Of a stretch of 64,000 nucleotides of DNA, positions 12,831 through 24,195 are shown piece by piece; the stretch's first letter is position 1, and the number at the start of each line of letters is the position of its first letter. The notes below the pieces were generated by a model. It saw only the letters and a program-made list of their open reading frames with translations. It made no database searches and was not told the DNA's origin. The translations under genes and the position numbers were made by a program. Source of the stretch: Ophioderma brevispina (Eukaryota > Echinodermata > Ophiuroidea > Amphilepidida > Ophiodermatidae); NCBI GenBank assembly GCA_023653785.1, contig JAMKCH010012384.1:124001-188000 (forward strand), given 5' to 3'.

Positions 12831-13150
12831 GTGACGATCACGCGCATCACATGCGCGCGCCAGTGCCAGCACGACGATGAGTTCACGACGCGGTCGTGCA
12901 CGCGATGTGTGCGATCACCCACGGAGTCACCATTGCCATAACATACCTTGTCGTTGGCGAAATAGCAAGTGTTTTAAAACATACGCACGGCGCGCCGTGA
13001 AAGCAAAGTTATGATTGGGCGAGGACTGCCAGTGCTGCTAAGCTGGAAAAAGGAGGAAACGCAATTAAATTCCCAATCCGATGGCGCTCCCTATGCAAAG
13101 TTGCGTTTTATTATTATAAGATGGTGTGAGAAGAATTATCAATCATGTGT
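12831..13150. other. CpG-rich stretch beyond the array
   Basis: 12,831-12,960 is dense in CpG and alternating GCGC (for example CATGCGCGCGCC), in contrast to the AT-rich array. No gene, tRNA or promoter is recognised. It may be another dispersed repeat. Confidence 0.4.
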
Positions 13151-13159
13151 GTAAATACA

Positions 13160-13360
13160 GGGGGGGATTAGGACACGATATGCTCGATTGGGCATCGGGG
13201 GATTTCCAAACGGTTAATTTGGTGGCCGCTACGTGCATTTACTATGGCCGTCTCCGTCCCCAGAGTGACATCATTAAAAAATTCTCTTAAAACCTTGCTC
13301 AAAAGATCATAGTAAATCATGAAAAATTAATGAAAAAAAATTATGACTTCAAAATCCGTC
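13160..13360. repeat. Dispersed repeat, copy A (mate at 21,175-21,360)
   Basis: This shares with 21,175-21,360 the phrases GGACACGAT(A/C)TGCTCGATT, a TATGGC(C/A)GTCTC block and CTCAAAAGATCATAGTA in the same order and spacing. Divergence is about what an old transposon copy would show. Family not recognised. Confidence 0.65.
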
Positions 13361-13364
13361 GGGG

Positions 13365-13545
13365 TTGGTAGTCCGTTTCTCTACCTCTGTGCAGTGTATG
13401 ATACCAATGTATGACGCAGCTTTGCGCTGTGTCAAAGCACTATGGTCTTTGTTCGCGCGGTTTACTGGTGCGACCATCAATATCGCGCTGCACAGAGACG
13501 GTAGGAAATGGAGTATAGGGTTAATTGGTAGATGAGCCATAGATT
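13365..13545 (+). repeat. Fragment of the large foldback family
   Basis: This resembles the inner part of the 37.2-42.1 kb foldback (38,040-38,215, and its reverse complement at 40,490-40,680). Shared blocks are TTTCTCTACC...GCAGTG, a GTCAA/GCGC block, and GCGACCATCAATATCGCGC, which answers GCGCCCATCAAATCGCGCGC. So that family is dispersed in this genome. Confidence 0.55.
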
Positions 13546-13919
13546 AAATCCTCGGATTAAATCTATATAATATACTGGGATTGTCTACTTCATCATGCAA
13601 ACGAGAAGGAAACACTAGCTTTATTATACCATGGTTAAGAAGGAAAATGTAAAGTGTCTGGTGCATGTACAGCAACAAAATGTAACTAAATACATGTTAT
13701 TATTTTCTTCCTAAAAGCATGTGTTAATCTACTTGATTAGAACAAGATGAACGGTTTGATACTGTTTTGACCGACTTCAAAGCTATTCTTCAATTTTTGA
13801 CCCCTGTGGAGGTCAAACATTGACCTTGTAAGTTTTTGGCTGCAACTTGAAACTATACGCACATATACGTCAAACTATATATTTTTTCTGAATCCTTGTG
13901 ACCTTCAGTCACTTTTGGG

Positions 13920-13968
13920 TTGGGTTTTCCATTTCAGCCGCCTGCGGCTCGTAAAATGAAAAACCCAA
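13920..13968. repeat. Hairpin of about 50 bp
   Basis: The left arm TTGGGTTTTCCATTTCAGCC pairs with the right arm GGCTCGTAAAATGAAAAACC plus CAA, allowing small bulges. It is probably the tip of a foldback MITE, but no flanking duplication is clear. Confidence 0.55.
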
Positions 13969-14224
13969 AATTTCCCTGTACTTGAAGAAGATACTTTTGA
14001 CATGATTTACTTAAGAGCTATAGGCCAGTGTTCAATATCAAATTCATTATGGCCAAATTGATTTAAAAAACAGAAGACACATCACCGTCAGGTAAAAAGA
14101 CAGCAGTTTGGCGATCATGATTTGGTGAGCATTGCAATCTGCATACAAGCTCACCATTCTACTGAGACAAAGCCTTCCTCCAGGTTAGAATTACTCCTTT
14201 CAAGCCTTGTATGATAATAAGGAA

Positions 14225-15560
14225 GACCGGTCTTGGGCTAGTACTGGCTTGACCTGTGGGCTGCCTTCGATACCATATGACCATGATATTTTGATTAAAA
14301 TGGGCTTCAGCCAGTTGTGGTATCAAGACCACTACTCTTGCCTGGTTTAGATCATATCTCACCTGACAGAAGTAACCCGATTGATGGTTAACCATGAAAT
14401 TCCAAGCGCATATTTTCAACTCCGTCTGTTCCTCAGTGCTCCATTGTAGGCCCGCCAGGTTTCATAATGTATACTCACACCCCGTCGGTGACATTGTTGG
14501 AACATTATGTTACCTTTCATTCAACCGTATGCTGATGATATCAGCTTTTTCTTTGAGTTTATTCCAAAGATTCCAGGTGATTGTGAGCAATGCTCTTGCA
14601 AAACTTCAAGGCTGTATATTGATAAGAGACCTTGAAATCAATAACATCTGCGATGAATCAGAAAAGAACGAATTATTGTCCTCTGCCACTCCCTATGTCT
14701 TGAAAAATCTGCCTCCAATAACGGCTAGATATGGTGACACATCTGTTCCTGTGTCTGTGTGTGTAAAGAACCCTGTGGTTATGTTTGATTCCACCAGGAG
14801 TATTTCCTATGGTCCAATCATATTGGAGCTATCTGTATAAGAGTGTAAATTACCATATTCGTAATTTATGGGGTATACGTAGGTTTATTACTTTTAATGC
14901 TTGCAACCATGCTGGTCCCGATCTTTGGTCTTGTCCCGCATTAACTATGCCAATTCATTACCATTATGGTGTCACTGAAATAGATCTCAAAACGCTCCAG
15001 CGCTTTGCAAAATAAACTGCGCGGCCTTGGTGTTTGTATGTAGTCGTGACCATAGCTCGTCAAAACGTTTGACCATTCTTCATTGGTTGCCTGTTTGAAG
15101 GATACCAAATCCTTCTTTCTGTGTATAAGTCTCTCCACGGAAAGGCTCCATCATACCTTACTGATGGTCAAAATTTATACAATGTGTTGGATAGTAACTT
15201 TTCGATTGTACACCAGAAGGCTAACGGTCTTCATTCTTGAATGTTACCTCGCTTGTTATCCCTCGTGGGCCAATCGAGATGTGGCGACCCGACCATTTGC
15301 GTCAATCATAGTAATTGGTCTAGGCTATGGAACGGGGGGGGCAGCTTCCTGTTCATATTAGAGAGGAACCTTCCACCAGTGTCTGTACCACGTCCCTGAA
15401 AATCTCTTCTTTCCTGATGTTTAAAAATTTACTACTTTGGAATTTGCTAAGTTTTCCTTATTTTGTTGTATTAGTTAATTTCGTATTTAAGTAAGTTATT
15501 GTAAGGCCGCTGTGTTCTGCTGTAAGCTCCATATAATCTTTTATTATTATTATTATTATC
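14225..15560 (+). pseudogene. Decayed CR1/L2-like non-LTR retrotransposon (RT half and 3' end)
   Basis: Switching between plus-strand frames gives a degenerate non-LTR reverse transcriptase. In order: LLDLTCGLPSIPYDHDILIK (like LDLSAAFDTIDHDILL, about 14,245), the LAWFRSYLT-like segment (about 14,336), a remnant of the VPQGSVLGP box (about 14,430), the catalytic box YADD at 14,528-14,539, and the C-terminal FNACNHA and HSSLVACLK blocks (14,897-15,100), the latter like the family's LHWLP motif. Stops and frameshifts are many, so it is dead. The 3' end carries a (TTA)n microsatellite at 15,539-15,559, as CR1/L2-type elements often do. The endonuclease half is absent (5' truncation). Clade assignment to L2/CR1 is by motif memory. 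Confidence 0.75.
15539..15559 (+). repeat. (TTA)n microsatellite, 3' tail of the retrotransposon
   Basis: About seven uninterrupted TTA/ATT units directly after the degenerate 3' UTR of the upstream retroelement. Confidence 0.85.
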
Positions 15561-16070
15561 ACGCGATTTTTCTGTGGGTGGTACCCAAAACTATTAATAT
15601 AGAGTGTCCATGCTCATCCTTTTGGCACCTCGAATCTGGTTACGCGGTTTCAGGGAAATCCGCTATCTATAGTGGGATTAAAATTACTTACGCACACCTC
15701 GCTTAATCAATCTACACGGATGTTCGGCCAATTACGCACGCTATAAAACGTTTTTAGCATATTCCTCCTGGCTCACGCAGTCTACTGAACATCATTGGTC
15801 ACACTAAACAGGCCGGAAATTATTCGGCTTATGTTAATCCGCGAATAAAAAATATTCCTTTTAGCAAACGCAATCGTCACGCAACCCACGCTAATTGCGT
15901 CCGTTGATGTTGAAATGCGCCTACACTGTTCCAGGCGTTACCCGGAGACTTTACAGTTCGCAAAGTTAAGACCCACCTGTGTAGTACTGATCAAACTATA
16001 GTTCAGGTCATTTGCACAAGGAACCGACTTTACTTCCTTTAGCGCATGATTGTCTTAAATATAGCTTGAG
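15560..16070. other. Intergenic, upstream of the GPCR
   Basis: No repeat or coding recognised. It could hold the upstream region of the GPCR gene, but I cannot identify specific sites apart from the TATA box just downstream. Confidence 0.4.
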
Positions 16071-16073
16071 TGG

Positions 16074-16082
16074 TATATAAAG
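16074..16082 (+). promoter_or_regulatory. Candidate TATA box of the GPCR gene
   Basis: TATATAAAG lies 189 bp upstream of the preferred start codon (16,271) in the right orientation. Short AT-rich matches are common, so the link to transcription is an inference. Confidence 0.35.
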
Positions 16083-16270
16083 GGAATTTCCCGTAACACA
16101 AAAACACTAAGCAAGTCATTTTAGACTTCGGCCGCGCCAATCTCTGAAGCTGAGTAATAGCAATAAACACTCCTTACTCCACACACTTATATTTAGTTGT
16201 AGACGATCGCTGCTTGTGTACTGAAGACAAGACATTCATTATCGATCATACAAAGCTCATACCGTTCAAA

Positions 16271-17371
16271 ATGTTCAACAGCACAGACGGCACTTGTGTT
16301 AATGGAAGAATGACTATTGAAGATGGCGTGGAAAACTTGCTGTTTGGCACCCTTGAGATTGCCATGTATGCTCTGATTCCAGTTGTTGTACTCAGCGGGA
16401 TTTTAACTAACTTAGCATTTCTGTATATGGTATGCCATATGCCTCAGACCATAGGGCATCCAGCGTGTTCCTTGCGCATCAGTCCGTAGCTGATTTGATA
16501 TTTCTCGCCATACCACTTCCATTTATTTTCTTCTTATGTCACTTCAACATCAGTGTACAATATTCCATTTGATTCAGAAGCTTACTGTTATCTCCTCAAT
16601 TTCATTGAATTCACCGCTGATATCGTAGCTTTTGGAATGGTACTTTAATTGCAAAGGAACGTTATATTTTGATTGTGAACCACGGACTTACGAGTTCATC
16701 GAAGGGAAAATGACAGATTTACCGCCAGTGTCAATATGGATTGTAGCGATGCTGTTGGGTGCATTTACCGCCTTATCGGAAGGATCGTCTGTCTGCAAAA
16801 TTCTGTCTCCTTTGGCCTGAAGATGAACGGTACTCAGAATTTCCAACGACGATTTATAGATGCGAACATATCGTAGTCGCTGGGATGGATCCAGATGCTT
16901 GGGTGATCTATCCTTCTGTCGTTTTCCTCACAGTTTTTGCTGTTAGTTTATTGGTGAACACTATTGCGTATGGCAATATCATCTATTTTTTACATAGGCA
17001 AGATCAAAAGCACCGTGATTTAATTCGCACTCTTATCATCAATGGATTATTTTCTTCATCGTTCACGTTTTTGATTTAATCGGCCAAATTTTGAACCTTC
17101 ACGCTGGCAGTAATCGATCAAGAGGTTTTCACTAACAATGCAAAAACAAACTTTTATATTTTTAAGTCGCAGTTTGGTCTGGTTTTATTCTATCATTCGT
17201 AACATATATTTATTCGTTAGTCCGTATTTTGAGAATGATTTCCGAGAAACGTTTCGTCCTGTTTTGGCAAAAATGTATTGCAATAATTCGGATAAATCCC
17301 AGAATTATGATAGCCAACTAGAATCAGACCTGGACATAACAAGTGCAGGCCCAGCGTCTGTGGAAGCATAA
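16271..17371 (+). pseudogene. Rhodopsin-family (class A) GPCR, single exon, frameshifted
   Basis: All seven membrane segments can be followed on the plus strand if four or more single-base frameshifts are allowed. The start at 16,271 gives an N-terminus with an N-S-T glycosylation site. TM1 holds GILTN (the usual GN motif). TM2 is SVFLAHQSVADLIFLA with the conserved Asp (about 16,466). TM3 begins after the conserved Cys (AYCYLLNF, about 16,583) and ends in KERY, a DRY variant (about 16,660). TM4 is SIWIVAMLLGAF. Extracellular loop 2 has the partner Cys (IYRCEH). TM5 is VIYPSVVFLTVFAVSLLVN, followed by a short basic loop and TM6. TM7 reads SIIRNIYLFVSPYF, replacing NPxxY, then a Ser/Asp-rich tail. 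Length of about 366 codons is normal for the class. No nonsense codon is seen apart from those produced by the shifts, so sequencing indels are as likely as true decay. Ligand unknown; the pattern is peptide-receptor-like at best. Confidence 0.75.
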
Positions 17372-17689
17372 ATGTAGGCCTATTTTAGCAAAAGCCAAGA
17401 TTCGGTCGTCATATCGCAGATTCATAAAACGAATCTATGGTTTAGCTGCTCGGGTGCGAATTACAAAATCTAAAATACAAAATCTAGCCGATTTTAGTTT
17501 GGCTGAGCTAAACCGCGGATTGGAAGGCTATGTCCAGTTTTTGCTGACAAAACTATAATGGAGATCAAAACCTAAAATCCGCTACCCGTTTGAGTTTCGT
17601 AGAGCTAAATCATTTGGGGGGGTAGGTTTGCTGACAAAACTATACTACTACAACTTCTACTGCACAGTTAAGTGCGCTATTGGTATTGA
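17372..17689. other. Downstream of the GPCR, no gene seen
   Basis: AT-rich. A GCTGACAAAACTATA motif occurs twice (17,544 and 17,629), about 85 bp apart. Nothing else recognised. Confidence 0.4.
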
Positions 17690-18129
17690 ACCTGGTGAGC
17701 ATCTTCCACCTGGAGCTGGCTTCTCATGTACTGAATGGCGATTCAGCTACCTGGAAGCAGATCAGGGGTCCGTCACTAACCTCGTGCGTATCCTACGTGT
17801 ATACTAACTCATGCGTATGTCCTACATAATAGACCTTTCATACCATTTACACAGTGCTTTGGATAAGTTGATCCACTCAGGCATGACATAGTATGCACGT
17901 AGATTTACGACTGAGTTTCGCGGACGAACCCCTGGACACTATGTGGTTGTGGAACCGCACCACTGACAATGGACACATCTCTGGTCCGCATTGACGCAAC
18001 AATGCACAGACAATGACCTTGCGGAATTCAGTGAAGCAGCCGACATTGTAATCATCTCTGACTGGATCATATTTGAGAACTACTGTGTTTGGATACGATA
18101 AGAAGAAGGTGCGCTTACAAAGAAGACAA
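17690..18129 (+). repeat. 3' fragment of the Jockey-like element
   Basis: This matches the 3' end of the retroelement at 42,560-45,185. Shared blocks include GTGAGCATCTTCCACC (versus GTGACATCTTCCACTC at 44,871), CAACAATGCACAGACAA, GTGAAGCAGCC(A)GAC and GATCAGATTTGAGAAC-like sequence, ending in CGATAAGAA. No frame is open. It is interrupted downstream by the MITE at 18,139. Confidence 0.7.
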
Positions 18130-18138
18130 GTATCAGAA

Positions 18139-18292
18139 GGCTTACTGCGAAACGAAACGAAACGAAACAGAACTTCCATTGGAGTACACGCTTTATTCCC
18201 GTCATGCATGCATAACGTGCATAACGGAATAAGCGTGTAATCCAATGGGAGTTCTATTTCGTTTTGTTTTGTTTCGCAAAATACAGTAAGCC
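18139..18292. mobile_element. Foldback MITE, 154 bp, Mutator-like, 9-bp target duplication
   Basis: The element is almost entirely one inverted repeat: GGCTTACTG at the left end and CAGTAAGCC at the right, with arms of about 70 bp and the centre near CATGCATGC. The 9-bp direct repeat GTATCAGAA flanks it at 18,130-18,138 and 18,293-18,301. Long TIRs, terminal G and 8-9-bp target duplications are typical of Mutator-like MITEs. A related element is at 60,150-60,300. It interrupts the Jockey 3' fragment, so it is younger. Confidence 0.85.
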
Positions 18293-18301
18293 GTATCAGA
18301 A

Positions 18302-21170
18302 CACGTTAAAAAAAGAAAACAAGAAGAAACAAATTACAAATCAAACAAATAAGTTTTGAGCTGTGGTTGCTAGTGAAGCTGCATGACGAATGTAATATGG
18401 AAGGCTGTTCCAAAGTTTTGGTGCAGCAACCATTTGATCTGCAACAGTACAAGTGAATGGAATGATTAAATCAATCACAGCACATTTTTGAAGAATGCCC
18501 CCCCCCCCAATTTTCAAAATTTGAGATTTAACAATAATGGATGAGCGTAGACACGCTATTTCCTGTCTATATCATATTGGAAGTACATTTCCAGCAGTAT
18601 TATTAATATTAGTATCGAACATACGATATTAATTATCCAAATTACAAAATTCCTTCTTTCGAGATGCACAGACATATTCGAGCGTTACCTTTCACAGGTA
18701 TAGTTTACTAGCAGTCCAACTGTGCAAAAATCTCAACATTTTTGGAAAATTGGAGGCGCTCTTCAAAAAATGTGTTATTGCTTTAAGAGTTTTGTATCGT
18801 AGTCCAGGGCGTGTGGGAATATACTGAATGATGAGTTCAGTAATTAGGAGTTGCTAGAATTTGCTACCCATTTGAGTTTTTGTTTTGTTTAAAACAACAA
18901 CATCATATATATGTCATTTTTGTAATGGCCCAACTTTTGATAAAAATTTTGAAATTACAGTTATTTCAGAGGAAAATAAGCTGGGCCAACTTGACTCCCC
19001 CTGCACCAACGGGGACGGTGGTGACACCAAAAAACAATCCGCTATAGGACTTGACTTTGGTGATTAGCCATGCCGCAGACTCATGCTAATGTTTCATTAA
19101 CTAATATATGCGATATAGTTTTGCTTTTACAGCCCTACGATGCAGCGTATATAAAGAGGATGCAAGATGTATCTATGAATGAATCGCTTTGTACTCTAAT
19201 TTGGCAAGGAATACAATAGGATGAATATTCAAACGTAGTCACAAAGCCAGTATGTTTGGATGTCTACAATGTCACACATAAAATAATTTCAACTAATATA
19301 TGTCAATCATTTTATATTGTAAAATGTTAAAACTCAAATCGACGATAAGTGACGATTGGAAACATCAAAATATGATTGGCCTGCATTAGGGTATGGGCAA
19401 GGTCTTCTATGCTGTGTTTCATAGTCCCCGTCGAGGGAGGGAGCAAAACCAAGCGTAACTTCATAATAAATTCCTTAAAATCTATAAACTATATGTTGCC
19501 CCAAATAAAACTGCCACATTTTCTGAAAATGAATAAAATGTCACTTCATCTTATTTTCCCCCTATATCAGGGACCAATAGATACACTAGACTTCGGCAAA
19601 CAATGGAGATAAAGATTATTCAATACCGGCTCGGTATGCGGGGTAGAAAACCACTTCAGATCCCTTTTCATATGGGAGTGCAGCACCATTGTTATATTTT
19701 CTCGCGTGAAAAGGACTAGGTGTTACCATCTCTCCGATTTAGACGAAGTTTTGTTTAATGACGCAAGCGCAAAATTAATTATCCTCATTCGCAAATAAAT
19801 AAATCTAGAGCTTCTATTAATGCGTGTTCAATTAACTTGTCCATGTTTTCATCATTTATTCGAAAAGGAAGAAAGATAAAATCATGCCAGAATGTTCCTG
19901 GGCAGCTGTGACCTAACAATTTGTGCAGAATTAAAAGCCGTAACTATGCTTAACGTCAGTTGTATTCAATTACCCGCTTTCAGAAGAAAACTTAGGGTCA
20001 ACGGACCTATATCGTAAGTAACTGGTTAGTGATGTGAAAGAGGACGGGTATTTGTTAATCAAACCCGAATCGTGGAGGGATAACACCTGGCCCCTATAAC
20101 AATATCTCCGCATACCGGGCCCATGGTAGTATCTTTAGTAATGGTGCTGAAGTTATAATACATATCCATTGGTCACTGATATTATGAAGAGAAATTGAGT
20201 GACATTTTATTCATTTTTAAGAAGAAAATGGGCAAGTTTTATGTGGGGCAACAGACGGTTATATCATGTAAATCAATTTATCAATAATTTTACACCGGGT
20301 GTTGTTTTCCCCTTTGAAGGGACTAGGAAGTGTTATGCAGCTTGTTATTGGTCTACGCCCCATAGTCTACATTGGGAAAAGTGTGTAATTGCTTGTAATG
20401 TTAGACTATGATTTTTGAGTCCAAATAAAGATGAAAGCGTGCCCCTTATCATGGAAATAAAAATATAATTTTTGCGCCTGGACGCATAACCCACGCAGCC
20501 GCGCGCAAGTGGCTGGAAGCCTGCTAGAAATAACACGGGGACCGTATTGCTAATTCAGTCCCACGGTAGGGTATTAGCCGTGACTATGTTTCAGTTGTAG
20601 ACTAGGGACCATTTTTCACATCGGCGGGGACAATGAAATATTCATTATAAAGAACAATATACAGATGTTGAATCTTAAAAAGGAATTTTATTATGGGACT
20701 ACAGCCAATTTTTGGAAAAAATAAAGATTTGAAGACGTCACGGCATTGATTGGTTTATTATTTGCTTCGGGGGACCCAATTCATGTAAAATGACGTACGT
20801 ATCCCTACATTGGAAAAAAACAAACCGATTATCGTCATCGTACGGCGGTTTTTGAATCAGTAGGGAAAAGGTAAATTTTGTACTGTTTAGACATAATACA
20901 CGGTGTTCTTTTGGAAAAAAAATAATAGCACTTTGGGCAGAAGGGAAGTACAGACCTTGATTTAACCTAGTCGGGGATTTATTATATATCGGTCGCCCCC
21001 TTAGAGCAAACTGATAGTATTGATACCTGCCACGTGACCTGGTACCTGACACGTGAACCAAACTATTCATCTCGTGACCGTTTATAACATCAAATACGGC
21101 AAAGCAGCAAGCATTATGTATCTCTGTGTCACAGGTAATCGATCAAGATGTGAGACTATACATGTGGTTA
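18302..21170. other. Long stretch without recognised genes
   Basis: AT-rich with short C/G homopolymers (18,497-18,508). Open frames of 60-110 codons here show no family resemblance and no conserved composition. The segment directly after the MITE is A-rich (about 18,308-18,350), which could be the tail of the Jockey fragment. Confidence 0.5.
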
Positions 21171-21174
21171 TGTA

Positions 21175-21360
21175 CAGGTAGGGTAGGACACGATCTGCTC
21201 GATTTGGGCATGGGGATTCCAAACCAGAAACGGTAATTTTGTGAAAATGCCTACTGCATTTAATATGGCAGTCTCGGTCCCCGTGAAATTAAAAAATCAT
21301 CTCTTAAACCTTTGTTCAAAAGATCTTAGTAGATAACTGATAATAAGAAAAAACTATGAA
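21175..21360. repeat. Dispersed repeat, copy B (mate at 13,160-13,360)
   Basis: Same landmarks and order as the first copy, including GGACACGATCTGCTCGATT and TTGTTCAAAAGATCTTAGTA. Family unknown. Confidence 0.65.
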
Positions 21361-22049
21361 GTTCACATCATAATGCTTCTGTTAAATACCTGCTGCATAG
21401 CTCAAAACTCCAGAAACTTCCCCTGCAAAAGTTATCTCTATCAAACATAATACCCTTGAACATCCGCGCCATGGCTAAAGACTAGCGCTCTGTAGCCAGG
21501 CGCACCGTACACTCTAATATCAAAACCGCCTATTATAATTATTATACACCAAAACACCATTGCAATCTCGGATCAACTGCATCTTCTGGTGTTGTAGAAA
21601 TAAAATGAGTCAATTTATCAAAGGTAAAAAGCTCAGATTGACAAAAAAAATGTAGAATCAAGGTACGCAATAAGAATAGGCAACTAATGTCAGTCTTAAA
21701 AATAACCTAATTCTAATTCAGGTTCTGCACTCCTATGCCGATATCCGCTCAACCTTTCTGTGGTTCTGACACAGTGGAAATTATTCTATGGTCTACAAGT
21801 ATTTTCCGGATGGTAGAACATACAAAGATTTACGTGAATAAGTTGCAACAACAACGAAGGCAATGAACGCACAAGCAAACCTTATACATGGATTATTATA
21901 CGTGACAATCTCGTTCAACATACCCTTCCAGACAGGCCCCAGGCGAGGCCTGTAACTTAGCCATTAAAAATAAGACTGAGGGCCACCCTGAATTTTTGCC
22001 CTATTCAAATTGACTATCAAAATTCGAAAATACCACTAAAAGTACATTG

Positions 22050-23670
22050 TTGCTCATAAAGTTGGCATAAACTAGTTGTTACCACTTTTTATGGAATAAT
22101 TCTTACAGTGTGAGTTATTTATGATACTAGGGTGTATACCACCATGATCTGTCTCTTCCAAACATATCACCATGAAATTAGTCCACAATTAACCCTTTAC
22201 GAACTGTGTCCTTAGCCTGAAAAGAAAAGGGGGTATTTGAACAACAGATTTAAAGATTTTGTTACATTTTTTTCACATCAGTCAGTTTTACAGATAACAC
22301 ATTTTTTGGTGATTTCATGCAACGAAATGTTAATAGTACTGTTGTAAATGTCAATCAGTCACTAATATCGAGTATGGCCCCTGGCATGAATCAGTGCATC
22401 AAGGCGTCGCGGCATACTGTCCACAAGGTTATTTATGATGTCAATGGACAGAGCGTCCCACGCATCGGTCAGAGCCTGAGCTAACTCCTGTAGAGTTGAG
22501 GAAGATTATCCCTGTCATTGATGGCTCGGCCTAAGGCATCCCAGGCATGCTCGATAGGGTTCATATCAGGAGAGCAAGCAGCCCATGGTATCTGCTCCAC
22601 CACCTGCACCCCCTCTGCCTCAAGAAATTGTCTCACTACAGCGGCTCTGTGAAGGCTCTTGTTTGCATAAACCCTTCTTGCATGCGGCAGGCAGTGGTTT
22701 TACAGAATGTACATGACGGCGGTACACAGGTACACGACGGCGTTCATTTTTCCATCTGGCACCACCAGTGACGTTTTCCGTCCATAATGAATACTGGCCC
22801 ATACCATCACTGAGCCGCCACCACCTTGAGTCGATTCCTGAATACTGTCATCTCGGAGGTTCTCACCACGAAATCGACCAACCCGTCTTCCATCTTGACC
22901 GTCAAGGATTTAGCGGTTCTCGTCCATAAAGACAACATGTCGCCAGTGTCCGAGCTGCAATCTTCTGTGCTCCCTAACCCGGCGAAGTCGAGCAACTCTC
23001 TGATGAACGGTTAGACGTGGACATTTGGTCATTCGTCTTGCTCGGTAACCATGTTGAAGCAAGCTCCGATTTGCAGTTTGGCGGGAAACGTTGATTCCAT
23101 AGCGTCTTCTCCACAAACGACGAAGACTGCTCGTTAGCATTTTCCGGACTCTACGGCATAGATTAAGCAGTCGGTGATCATCTCGTCAGGAAGTCAATCG
23201 TGGTCGTCCTGGAGATTTTCGTGGCCTCAAATGACCCACCTCTCAATGATGTCTGAGGAGTTTACAGACCGTACTCTGCGATATCCCGAGGAAATCAGCA
23301 ACTTTGGCTTGTTTGTACCCTTCCCGTCGGAGTGCAAGCGTATTGGCAATGCCTTGGACGAGGCATAGCCTAGAGAACCTCTGTGTCAGTTTTTGTTGTA
23401 ACGGTAATAACCAACTCTGAAAAACGTGGGCTCGTTGCACACAGGTTTGGAGGTGGGAAAGGAACAAACAACAGACGTCTGCCTTTTATGGCTTCCAACA
23501 AAAGGCATTGTTACGTAATTCAAAATTATGCATGGATCCACTTCACCTGGGTAGTGGGGACTCATTAGGTAATCATTCCCCTACTCTTATATGATTACTG
23601 AGGCGTACAAATAGAAATACGTTTTAAGATTGTGTCTGAAAAAACATTATTCCAACTTTATGAGCAATAA
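22050..23670 (-). mobile_element. Tc1/mariner element (dead)
   Basis: The transposase remnant lies between terminal inverted repeats that share TTGCTCATAAAGTTGG: about 22,050 on the plus strand and the reverse complement CCAACTTTATGAGCAA at about 23,651-23,666. A flanking TA duplication cannot be set exactly. The total of about 1.6 kb is normal for Tc1 elements. Confidence 0.75.
22374..23467 (-). pseudogene. Tc1-like transposase pseudogene
   Basis: Read on the minus strand, the paired helix-turn-helix domain comes first: REGYKQAKVADFLGISQSTV at about 23,320-23,260, then SPGRPRLTS. Next is MLTSSLRRLWRRRYGINVSR (about 23,140) and RLQLGHWRHVVFMDENR with the first catalytic Asp. The C-terminal block SPDMNPIEHAWDALGRAIND carries the catalytic Glu (about 22,540). 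In-frame stops follow RHH, LTS and DENR, and the QDDNARPH-like block with the second catalytic Asp is deleted between YANKS and VVRQFLEAEG. Most of the DDE domain otherwise stays in one frame, so decay came mainly by point mutation and one deletion. Inactive. Confidence 0.85.
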
Positions 23671-23929
23671 ATTAGACGCATGCTGACCTTTTACTTTTAA
23701 TATCAACGTTTTTGCAATGGTTCTGTCATCTTGAATCTTTATCTTTTGAATTTAGCTCCAAGGCCACCCATATTTCGGCGTCAAATCCAAGATGGCGGAT
23801 AAAATCTATTTTGTCTGCCAAAATTGTCTGTAATTGGATTTAAAGTGCTCCCTGTTTTGTTTTGTTTTTCTGTCAGAGGTTTTTCGTTGATTACGGCTTC
23901 TTGGGCCCAAGGCCTTTGTACTTAGTTTG
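23671..23929. other. Spacer between Tc1 and the inverted repeat
   Basis: It contains an AAATCCAAGATGGCGGATAA phrase (about 23,786) similar to the AAATCCAACATGGCTAC phrase in the adjoining arm, so it may be a tandem degenerate copy of the arm's outer end. No gene. Confidence 0.4.
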
Positions 23930-24195
23930 GGAACTAGTATGGAGGGATTGTCATCAAGTCAAATCCAACATGGCTACAAAATGACCGCCAAAATCATCTT
24001 AGTTATATTTAAAATATCTCTATACTTTCTCGGTGCTTTCGTCGTTTTTAAGCACGTGTGTTTTGGATTAGATTGATATGTATCCAGAATCTGGTCTGAA
24101 ATGCAAAATGACCACCAAGATGCAAAATGACCGGCAAATTACGCCGTAAAGGTGGTTATCTTTGCCGCATAAATCAACTTTTTGTGCCCAATACT

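Noticed and set aside
20738..21070. 110-codon open frame, minus strand
   Set aside because: No domain, no start context, no neighbouring evidence; consistent with chance in this long stretch.
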